A stretch of DNA of 7,135 nucleotides, taken from positions 1 through 7,135 of the forward strand of contig JBCLLN010000025.1 in assembly GCA_039738635.1 (NCBI GenBank), given 5' to 3'. This stretch comes from JBCLLP01 sp039738635. Lineage in GTDB: Bacteria > Patescibacteriota > Saccharimonadia > CAILAD01 > BJGX01. Both the position numbers and the translations under genes were made by a program. Position 1 is the stretch's first letter. Every line of letters begins with the position of its first letter. Positions 1 through 5,663 of the stretch are shown one piece after another. Below the pieces are notes generated by a model, which searched no databases, was not told where the DNA came from, and saw nothing but the letters and a program-made list of their open reading frames with translations.

Positions 1-753
1 GAGTTGCTGCCATTGTGCCATAGAGAGCTCCTGAGCGCGAGACGCAGGTAAAATGCCCGATAATGCCAGCAGGCTTTCAGCTTGGCTTGTAGCTATACCA
101 AGCCCCCCAGCAAGGCTATTGCGGAGCATTTTGCGTTTTTCTCCAAAGCCAGCCTTGACAAGCCTAAATAGCTTTTGAGTATCTGCCTCAAACATTGGTT
201 TATCCAGGCAAACTAGCTTAATGAGCGCTGAATCTACCTTAGGGACTGGGTCAAATAGCTCCCTGCTAACTTCCATCATAAATTCTGGCTCGGAGTAGTA
301 CTGCACCGAAAATGCCAGAACCGACATCGCACCAGGTCCAGCTAGTATTCTCTGGGCTACTTCTTTTTGGATTAGTAGCACTATTAGGCTGGGTTTATTG
401 CTAGACTCTAATAATTCCCTAATGAGATTAGAAGTTAAATAATATGGGATATTGGCTACTACTTTATACTTGCTAGGTAATTTACCAAAATTATATTTGA
501 GTATATCACCACTAATGATTTGAATATTCTTATAACCGGCAAACTTATTTTTGAGCGCTGGCAATAAGTCTTGGTCGGCCTCTATGGCATAAACATCAGC
601 GCCAGTATCTACTAGCTTGCTGGTTAGAGTCCCCAGCCCGGGGCCAACTTCTAAGATTGCATCGGTGGGGTTAATTACTGCTGAAGCTACAATATTATCT
701 AGTACATATTCATCTCTAAGCCAATTTTGACCAAATGATTTTTTAGCTTTCAT
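1..753 (-). CDS. ksgA: 16S rRNA (adenine1518/1519-N6) dimethyltransferase, 3' end cut by window edge
   Basis: This enzyme transfers methyl groups from S-adenosylmethionine to two adjacent adenines in the 3'-terminal helix of 16S rRNA, a late step of small-subunit assembly. I translated 251 codons without a stop up to the left edge; relatives are about 260-290 residues, so only the C-terminal tip is missing. Visible motifs are FGQNWL at residues 7-12, the SAM-binding EVGPGLGTLT at 35-44, acidic E58, GDIL at 82-85, the catalytic NIPYYLTS at 101-108, FDPVPKVDSALIKL at 167-180 and FGEKRKMLRNSL near 205-216. The ATG at 751-753 is fixed by an in-frame TAA two codons upstream. It begins 38 bp after the rpfB stop and has no Shine-Dalgarno sequence, so it probably depends on the rpfB transcript and on ribosomes arriving from rpfB. 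Family assignment is secure. Confidence 0.96.
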   Translation of the reverse strand, partial: MKAKKSFGQNWLRDEYVLDNIVASAVINPTDAILEVGPGLGTLTSKLVDTGADVYAIEADQDLLPALKNKFAGYKNIQIISGDILKYNFGKLPSKYKVVANIPYYLTSNLIRELLESSNKPSLIVLLIQKEVAQRILAGPGAMSVLAFSVQYYSEPEFMMEVSRELFDPVPKVDSALIKLVCLDKPMFEADTQKLFRLVKAGFGEKRKMLRNSLAGGLGIATSQAESLLALSGILPASRAQELSMAQWQQL

Positions 754-791
754 GTTTTAAGTATGAAGGCATAAGACTGAAATGTGAAGAT

Positions 792-1994
792 TTAGCGTAG
801 GAATCGTCCGCACTCTGGCCACGGGCTGGCGCCACGTCGTCGATATGTATCAGCTGCCTTGGCATCTTGTACGTCTGGAGGTGCATCAGCCGGATCGTAG
901 TACCCCCCATAGTTATTCCATGTTGGATAATCGAATTGGTAGGCACCACGGTACTTATTGTTATTTTTATTCTGATAAAACCCACGGGATTCACAGAACC
1001 TTAATTTCTGCCAGCCGACACTCTGCATATCTTGATTATTAGTAGTTGGTTTTGTGCCTCTTATAATAATTTTTGGCTGTGAGGCAATAATAACTTTGCT
1101 CTCCAGCTCTTGACGGCTCTGCTCTACTCCGTCTTTTTGGCTCACTAAATAGCTAACGAGCTTTTGGCCGGGACTTCCCGGGCTCTCTACTAGCTGATAA
1201 CTAGTGGGCTGGTTGGGGTCATCCTTGTATTGAACTTCTGGATCTAGCGGTTCGCTGACCTGAATTATATCTTGGCTAACTCGGCTTAATACTATTTTCA
1301 TATTCTTGTAAATTTTGGCATCTAAATCAATACTGAGTTGATCGGTGGCACTAATACCTATCTTCTTTTCACGAAGCAACCCACCTACCGTCGCTTGCCT
1401 AGTTCTAACTTCAAAGTTCTTTCCTCCGATTGATAATCTTACTGGAGTAGCTCTGTCTATGATGATTTTTTGCCCTACTACATCACCCTCGTTAAAGTCG
1501 TTATTTCGCTCAACACTAACAATGTCTTCGTTATATAGCTTAATACTTGCTGATTCTACGACCTGCCTAGGACTACGATAACCACTAAGAGTTGTTGTTT
1601 TGGTATCGCCATCAATAATCATTGCTGGATAGGCACGATAAACATTGACATTGTAAAACGGCTGATCAATTGGCGTCTCTACCAATGGCTCCACTATATC
1701 ACCCTGGCCAAGTACAATATTGTTTTGTTTCAAGGCCTCTCCGATTGTTTTGGCAGATGTAGCAATAGTTTTCTTCTGACCATCAACATAGATAGTCACC
1801 AAGCCCTTGCCATCTGCTAAGGCAACATTATTTATGGCCACCTGGGACTCACCAAAGACTACCGAAAAAACAATAAAACTAAAGAGCACAATCACAGATA
1901 AAACGCTCATTACAGGATGGTGCTTTTTATTAGCATTAAGATACCTATCGGCCCGATGGTGTCTATTGGAGTTTGGCGTAACTCTATCTAAAAT
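792..1994 (-). CDS. rpfB: RpfB-type resuscitation-promoting factor (membrane anchor, 3x DUF348, G5, Rpf domain)
   Basis: A probable cell-surface muralytic enzyme that cleaves peptidoglycan during growth restart or division. Counting from the proposed AUU start (400 residues): a basic tail with several Arg, Lys and His (1-28), a hydrophobic segment (about 31-48) with no clear cleavage site, three DUF348 ubiquitin-like repeats (about 65-105, 123-163, 183-223), a G5 adhesion domain (about 240-314, with DDPNQP and the end IIIRGTK), and a C-terminal Rpf lysozyme-like domain (322-400). The Rpf domain keeps the catalytic Glu335 in FCESRG, the YRGAYQFDYPTW core, and Cys334/Cys395 that could form the family disulfide. 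M. tuberculosis RpfB has the same domain order and similar length. The first ATG (1908-1910, 372 residues) has no SD and would delete the basic tail; the upstream frame is open to a TAA at 2016-2018 but lacks ATG, GTG and TTG. Function is confident, exact start is not. Confidence 0.9.
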   Translation of the reverse strand: MLDRVTPNSNRHHRADRYLNANKKHHPVMSVLSVIVLFSFIVFSVVFGESQVAINNVALADGKGLVTIYVDGQKKTIATSAKTIGEALKQNNIVLGQGDIVEPLVETPIDQPFYNVNVYRAYPAMIIDGDTKTTTLSGYRSPRQVVESASIKLYNEDIVSVERNNDFNEGDVVGQKIIIDRATPVRLSIGGKNFEVRTRQATVGGLLREKKIGISATDQLSIDLDAKIYKNMKIVLSRVSQDIIQVSEPLDPEVQYKDDPNQPTSYQLVESPGSPGQKLVSYLVSQKDGVEQSRQELESKVIIASQPKIIIRGTKPTTNNQDMQSVGWQKLRFCESRGFYQNKNNNKYRGAYQFDYPTWNNYGGYYDPADAPPDVQDAKAADTYRRRGASPWPECGRFLR

Positions 1995-1997
1995 AAT

Positions 1998-2031
1998 AAA
2001 GCCCCTTTTAACAATTTAATAAAAAGGCTTT
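1998..2031 (-). promoter_or_regulatory. Leader hairpin of rpfB: terminator-like and SD-occluding
   Basis: Read on the minus strand, AAAGCCTTTTT pairs with AAAGGGGCTTT in an 11-bp stem that includes two G-U pairs, closed by a 12-base loop and followed by ATTATTTT. That is the form of an intrinsic terminator with an imperfect U-tract. It lies downstream of the rpfB promoter, so it sits inside the rpfB leader. Its 3' arm contains AAAAGGGG, the only good Shine-Dalgarno candidate for rpfB. It may therefore act as an attenuator, as a block to ribosome binding, and as the end of helicase readthrough transcripts. The pairing is seen directly; the regulatory roles are inferred. Confidence 0.6.
2002..2009 (-). 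promoter_or_regulatory. Candidate Shine-Dalgarno site deciding the rpfB start
   Basis: AAAAGGGG on the minus strand resembles TAAGGAGG with one mismatch in the core. It is 7 bases from the ATT codon at 1992-1994 and 4 bases from the ATT at 1995-1997, so spacing favours the former. It lies in the 3' arm of the leader hairpin and would be hidden when the hairpin forms. Confidence 0.45.
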
Positions 2032-2056
2032 TGTTTTTGTTTGTATATCGTTATCT

Positions 2057-2086
2057 ATTCTATTATCAAGCATAAGTAGTTGTCAA
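2057..2086 (-). promoter_or_regulatory. Promoter for rpfB-ksgA
   Basis: A perfect -35 TTGACA (2081-2086) is followed after 18 bases by TAGAAT (2057-2062), a five-of-six match to the -10 consensus of the housekeeping sigma factor. Transcription would start near 2049-2051, about 18-20 bases before the leader hairpin. It lies in the gap between the helicase stop and rpfB, in the correct direction, and is the best promoter match found in the window. Confidence 0.7.
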
Positions 2087-2101
2087 ACTAGACTTGACTA
2101 C
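2076..2101. repeat. Imperfect inverted repeat over the rpfB -35 box
   Basis: On the plus strand GTAGTTGTCAA (2076-2086) faces TTGACTAC (2094-2101) across a 7-base centre. The inner arms GTCAA/TTGAC match perfectly, and the outer GTAG/CTAC match if three bases bulge. The left arm contains the rpfB -35 hexamer, so the dyad could be an operator, but it could also be chance in an AT-rich gap. It is not followed by a T-run in the transcribed direction, so it is not a terminator for the helicase gene. Confidence 0.3.
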
Positions 2102-2131
2102 ATATTGTGTGCTATATGCTACAATTTATGA

Positions 2132-4273
2132 TTAAATCTTACGAAGTGGGGCATACGCAAGATTAAGATTTTTCTTACCGACTGATTCAAACAGTATAAC
2201 TGCCTCTATATCATCAATGCTCTCTACTATTCCTGCTCCAAAGCTGGGGTGGGTAACCTTCTCTCCAACATTTACACTAACCTCATTGGCCTCATCTGGA
2301 AAATCATTATCAAAAGTTTTCCGGGCCATATCACTGGTGGCACTAATGGCGGCTCCCACTGGCTGTTGGATGATCTCTTGTGGGATATCAGCAATAAATC
2401 TTGAGGGCAAATTATGCTGAGAGGATCCATATAGTAGACGGGAAGATGCATTAATCATAAAAAGCTGTTGCTTAGCCCTCGTCATACCTACATAGCAAAG
2501 TCGTCGCTCTTCTTCTAGCTCTGAGGGGTCAAATAAGCTTCTGGCGTGAGGAAATACCCCCTCTTCTAATCCAACTATAAAAACTACCTCAAACTCTAGC
2601 CCTTTTGAGGCATGCAGGGTCATCAGGCTCACAGACTGGCTATTAGAGTCATGCGAATCTAAATCGGAGACTAAAGCAACCTCCGTTAAAAAAGTTTCTA
2701 AATCCAAGTCTTGATATGACTTAGCTACCCCTAAAAGCTCCTGGACATTCTCTACTCTGTCATCGGCTGATATGCTACCGTCCTGGAGATAATCCAAATA
2801 GTCTATTTTTTTAATCAATAAATCCATGAGCTGATAGGCAGAGAGGCCTTCTTGGAGTTTAATGTCTGCTAGGATTACCCCAAGGGCTTGAATCTCTTTT
2901 AGTGCCTTGCCTTTTAGGTTAGGAATAATGGTGGCGTTTTTGAGTGTGGCGATGGAGTCGGCTTCATTTTTGTCGATATAATCAATAATAGCTAGCGCAC
3001 TCTTGGCCCCTACGCCGCGAGTGGGTACATTAAGTATTCGGTTCAGGCTAATAAGGTCATTGGGCTGGAATAGCACCCGCAAATATGCCAGAATGTCTTT
3101 AATTTCACGGCGCTCATAAAACCTCGTTCCGCCAACAATTTGATAAGGAATGTTATATCTTAAAAACCATTCTTCCAGACTGCGAGACTGGGCATTAGTT
3201 CGATAGAGTACTGCAAAATCATTGAGCTTTAAATTATTTTGGTTTTTTAATCTATCAATAGTTTGTATTATTGTCCGGCTCTCAGCAAGCTCATCTGCTA
3301 CTGATATCATATGGACTTTCTCCCCTAGCCCTAAATCTGTCCAAAGTTTTTTATTGCTTCTGTGGCTATTCTTAGTGATGACATGGTGGGCAGCATCTAA
3401 TATGTGTTGTGTGGAACGGTAATTCTGCTCTAATTTAACAACCTTCACCTCGGGGTAGTCTGATTCAAACTGCAAGATATTCTGATAGTTGGCTCCCCGC
3501 CAAGAATAAATACTCTGCCAGTCATCGCCTACCACGCATAGATTATGGTGCTTGGCTGAGAGTAATTTAATTAATTCATACTGAGCGTGATTAGTGTCTT
3601 GGTACTCATCTACTAAAATGTATTGGAATTGATTCTGGTAGTGCTCCAGCACATCTCTTTCGGCTTGGAGTAATTTAACCAGCTCCATTATAAGATCATC
3701 AAAATCAAAAGCGCTGGCCTTGCGTAATTCTCTTTGGTAGATGGGATATACATCGGCAGCTACTAATTGGACTCTATTGCTAGCCATAGAGCGATATTGT
3801 TCGGGCCCTACCAGCTCGTTTTTTGCAGAAGATATTGCCCAGCTAACACCAGAAGGTGTAATGGACTTCTCGTCAATACTGAGAGACTTTAGAATTTTCT
3901 TAATTAAGGCCTGAGAATCACCAGCATCATAGATAATAAAGTTACTGGTATAGCCAAGCTTACCTGCTTCGCGTCTTAGAATCCTATTGGCTATAGAGTG
4001 GAAGGTACCTAAAAATGGTAATGGATTAGCCAAATCATCAAGGCCTAGTAGGTTTGATACTCTCTTGCGCATCTCGCCGGCGGCTTTATTGGTAAAAGTT
4101 ACTGCTAGGATGCTACTAGCAGGAATTGCCTTTTCGCTCACCAAATATGCGATTCGATGGGTTAGGGTCTTGGTCTTTCCACTGCCGGCACCCGCAAGCA
4201 TTAGTATTGGGCCGTCGGTAGTCTTAACGGCCTCAAGCTGAGATTTATTTAACCCCTCAAATAAATTTTTCAT
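2132..4273 (-). CDS. pcrA: ATP-dependent 3'-5' DNA helicase, PcrA/UvrD family
   Basis: A superfamily 1A helicase that unwinds DNA in nucleotide excision and mismatch repair, removes proteins from DNA, and in the PcrA branch works with RNA polymerase. Counting from the ATG at 4271-4273 (713 residues, normal for the family): Q-motif Gln12, Walker A AGAGSGKT 27-34, motif Ia TFTNKAAGEM 59-68, Walker B DEYQD 222-226, motif III VVGDDWQSIYSWRGA 247-261, motif IV QNYRS 283-287, motif V with TLHASKGLEF about 552-561, and motif VI RRLCYVGMTRAKQQL about 590-604. The final 45 residues (GEKVTHPSFGAGIV onward) match the Tudor-like RNA-polymerase-binding end of PcrA. A GTG at 4289-4291 would add six residues and has a weak TAAGG 7 bases upstream; I prefer the ATG because PcrA relatives begin just before the LN..Q motif. 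It is 50 bp from ppa. All motifs are intact. Confidence 0.96.
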   Translation of the reverse strand: MKNLFEGLNKSQLEAVKTTDGPILMLAGAGSGKTKTLTHRIAYLVSEKAIPASSILAVTFTNKAAGEMRKRVSNLLGLDDLANPLPFLGTFHSIANRILRREAGKLGYTSNFIIYDAGDSQALIKKILKSLSIDEKSITPSGVSWAISSAKNELVGPEQYRSMASNRVQLVAADVYPIYQRELRKASAFDFDDLIMELVKLLQAERDVLEHYQNQFQYILVDEYQDTNHAQYELIKLLSAKHHNLCVVGDDWQSIYSWRGANYQNILQFESDYPEVKVVKLEQNYRSTQHILDAAHHVITKNSHRSNKKLWTDLGLGEKVHMISVADELAESRTIIQTIDRLKNQNNLKLNDFAVLYRTNAQSRSLEEWFLRYNIPYQIVGGTRFYERREIKDILAYLRVLFQPNDLISLNRILNVPTRGVGAKSALAIIDYIDKNEADSIATLKNATIIPNLKGKALKEIQALGVILADIKLQEGLSAYQLMDLLIKKIDYLDYLQDGSISADDRVENVQELLGVAKSYQDLDLETFLTEVALVSDLDSHDSNSQSVSLMTLHASKGLEFEVVFIVGLEEGVFPHARSLFDPSELEEERRLCYVGMTRAKQQLFMINASSRLLYGSSQHNLPSRFIADIPQEIIQQPVGAAISATSDMARKTFDNDFPDEANEVSVNVGEKVTHPSFGAGIVESIDDIEAVILFESVGKKNLNLAYAPLRKI

Positions 4274-4279
4274 ATATAT

Positions 4280-4285
4280 ATTATA
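4280..4285 (-). promoter_or_regulatory. Perfect -10 box six bases before the pcrA ATG
   Basis: TATAAT is followed by ATATAT and then the ATG. A transcript started at the usual distance would begin at or next to the A of that ATG, giving a leaderless mRNA. The region 17 bases upstream (AATATT) is a poor -35, and TA-rich DNA gives such matches by chance, so this is tentative. Confidence 0.35.
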
Positions 4286-4323
4286 ACCCACCAGAGGGCC
4301 TTAATATTTATTACCAGTTCTTG

Positions 4324-4848
4324 CTAGCCTTTCTGAGCTTTTGTAATGCTATCAGTGACTACTTTGTGAGCTGCCTTAGAATCTCCCCAACCGTTAAACT
4401 TAACCTCCACGCCATTCCAATCCTTTTTCCAGTCCTTGTAGTGACTATAAAAGTGCTCAATAGCCTTTGTAAAATTATCGCCTAGGTCGCTGAGTTCTTT
4501 AATATGATCCTTACTGACATCGTCAGCTGGTACACAGATAAGCTTTTCGTCTGACTCGCCATCATCAATCATATACAGAACACCAATTGGCCTGGCGGGT
4601 ACTACGGTACTATGAGGCACTGACTCGTCTATGATAAGTAGGCCATCAAGTGGGTCACCATCACCACAAATGGTGTTAGGAACATAGCCATAATCGGTGG
4701 GGTAGCCAAGAGCAGTTCCATTAACTCTGTCTAAAAATAGCCATCCTGTTTCTTTATCAAATTCATACTTATTTTTTTCTCCTTTGCGGATTTCTATTAC
4801 CAAATTTACAACCTCTGGGGCACTCTCACCATAACTAAGTTCTGACAT
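4324..4848 (-). CDS. ppa: Family I (soluble) inorganic pyrophosphatase
   Basis: A cytoplasmic, magnesium-dependent enzyme that hydrolyses pyrophosphate to two phosphates and so pulls nucleic acid, protein and cofactor synthesis forward. From the ATG at 4846-4848 it has 174 residues, the usual size of bacterial family I enzymes. The metal-binding signature DGDPLD places Asp at 63, 65 and 68; Asp95, Asp100 and Lys102 in the MIDDGESDEK segment and Tyr137-Lys138 in HYKD match further active-site residues of the E. coli enzyme; LDRVNGTALGYPTDYGYVPNT matches the conserved core. A longer reading from the ATG at 4873-4875 adds nine residues, but that ATG overlaps the -10 box, whereas the chosen start has AAAGGAG 5 bases upstream. 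It ends with TAG. It lies 65 bp after tpiA and 50 bp before the helicase ATG. Confidence 0.96.
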   Translation of the reverse strand: MSELSYGESAPEVVNLVIEIRKGEKNKYEFDKETGWLFLDRVNGTALGYPTDYGYVPNTICGDGDPLDGLLIIDESVPHSTVVPARPIGVLYMIDDGESDEKLICVPADDVSKDHIKELSDLGDNFTKAIEHFYSHYKDWKKDWNGVEVKFNGWGDSKAAHKVVTDSITKAQKG

Positions 4849-4853
4849 CTTTA

Positions 4854-4860
4854 CTCCTTT
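4854..4860 (-). promoter_or_regulatory. Ribosome binding site that fixes the ppa start
   Basis: AAAGGAG is placed 5 bases before the ATG at 4846-4848. The upstream in-frame ATG (4873-4875) has no such site, so this decides in favour of the 174-residue protein. Confidence 0.85.
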
Positions 4861-4873
4861 AATTACTAATAAC

Positions 4874-4902
4874 ATTATAAACTGCTCGCGTCCTAATGGC
4901 TA
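4874..4902 (-). promoter_or_regulatory. Promoter candidate for ppa
   Basis: A perfect -10 TATAAT (4874-4879) has, 17 bases upstream, TAGCCA (4897-4902), which matches four of six positions of TTGACA. It fills the 65-bp gap between tpiA and ppa and would give a short leader that includes the AAAGGAG site. ppa can therefore probably be transcribed independently of pyk-tpiA. Confidence 0.55.
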
Positions 4903-4913
4903 TACAAAGATTT

Positions 4914-5663
4914 TTAGAGCTGGCAGATTTTGCTAAAAACTTTATAATTCAAGCTGGCACCACCCACCAAGAGCCCTCCAACCTTATTGATATTAGTATA
5001 GCTCTTGGCATTATCAGCATCTACGCTACCACCATAGAGCAAGGTTATCTTAGATGCCACAAGCTCATTATATTTGTTCACAAAATACCTATACAGCTCC
5101 ATCATCATTTTCTCTACATCACTAGGGCTGGCATTCTCACCGGTTCCTATAGCCCAGATTGGCTCATAGGCGATTACTAGCTGGCTAACTTCTGAGGTAA
5201 CCATCTCTGATAGGTCTTGCTCTAGTTGATCTATTATAGTTCGCTGAGCAAGACCCTCTTGGCGTTCGTGGAGGTTTTCGCCCACACATAGTATTGGTGT
5301 TATATTATGACGGACACAAGTAGCTAACTTTTTAGCGATGGTTTGATTATCCTCGTCATAATTAACTCGGCGCTCAGAATGCCCTATAATAGCATATTTG
5401 GCCAAGCCTTTAACCATCAAGGCACTGACCTCACCGGTAAATGGCCCGTCATCATGATCATTAATGTTTTGGACTCCTAGGCTAAATTTTGTTATTCCTT
5501 GGTCATATAATAGCTCACTAACCGTACTTAGGACAATATAATTAGGGCATAGGACTATTTTGGCATCTGTCTTGATGATTTGTTCGTTAAGCCTACTTAC
5601 TAATGTCTTGGCTTGTTGAATGTCTAAATTCATCTTCCAGTTGCCTACTATCATATTGCTCAT
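4914..5663 (-). CDS. tpiA: Triosephosphate isomerase
   Basis: Interconverts dihydroxyacetone phosphate and glyceraldehyde 3-phosphate in glycolysis, in the cytoplasm and normally as a dimer. The 249-residue length is standard. Visible are GNWKMN at 7-12 with substrate-binding Lys10, IIGHSERR at 92-99 with catalytic His95, AYEPIWAIGTG at 165-175 with catalytic base Glu167 and the mobile loop 6 that follows it, LYGGSV at 209-214, and GGLLVGGASL at 229-238 which binds the phosphate. The ATG (5661-5663) overlaps the pyk stop in ATGA and is preceded by GGAGGT, so initiation here is firm and probably coupled to pyk. Met4 is a less likely start because it would be too far from the SD. No residue expected in the active site is missing. 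Confidence 0.97.
   Translation of the reverse strand: MSNMIVGNWKMNLDIQQAKTLVSRLNEQIIKTDAKIVLCPNYIVLSTVSELLYDQGITKFSLGVQNINDHDDGPFTGEVSALMVKGLAKYAIIGHSERRVNYDEDNQTIAKKLATCVRHNITPILCVGENLHERQEGLAQRTIIDQLEQDLSEMVTSEVSQLVIAYEPIWAIGTGENASPSDVEKMMMELYRYFVNKYNELVASKITLLYGGSVDADNAKSYTNINKVGGLLVGGASLNYKVFSKICQL

Noticed and set aside
743..994. Minus-strand 83-codon frame and plus-strand frame 845-1042 in the Rpf-domain region
   Set aside because: Both lie over the conserved Rpf domain and the ksgA start in other frames, show no recognisable domain, and have no SD.
1910..1936. Eight-codon frame MLIKSTIL ending in TAATG at the rpfB ATG, as a coupled leader peptide
   Set aside because: It has only AGG as a possible SD, and it overlaps the in-frame basic tail that better explains the region. 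It remains the main alternative if AUU initiation is disproved.
1998..2040. Plus-strand intrinsic terminator (GGCTTTT followed by T-rich sequence)
   Set aside because: On the plus strand the two G-U pairs become C-A mismatches, and no plus-strand gene precedes it. The minus-strand reading forms the better stem.
2102..2125. Hairpin ATTGT/ACAAT as the pcrA terminator
   Set aside because: Only five base pairs around a long loop and no T-run follows in the transcribed direction.
4896..5180. Plus-strand 94-codon frame opposite tpiA
   Set aside because: It is the antisense of the conserved loop 6 and phosphate-binding part of tpiA; no SD, no family resemblance.
5660..5663. UGA read as an amino acid (recoded genetic code)
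   Set aside because: The pyk product ends at a normal family C-terminus at this TGA and tpiA starts in the same ATGA; no internal TGA occurs in any of the genes.
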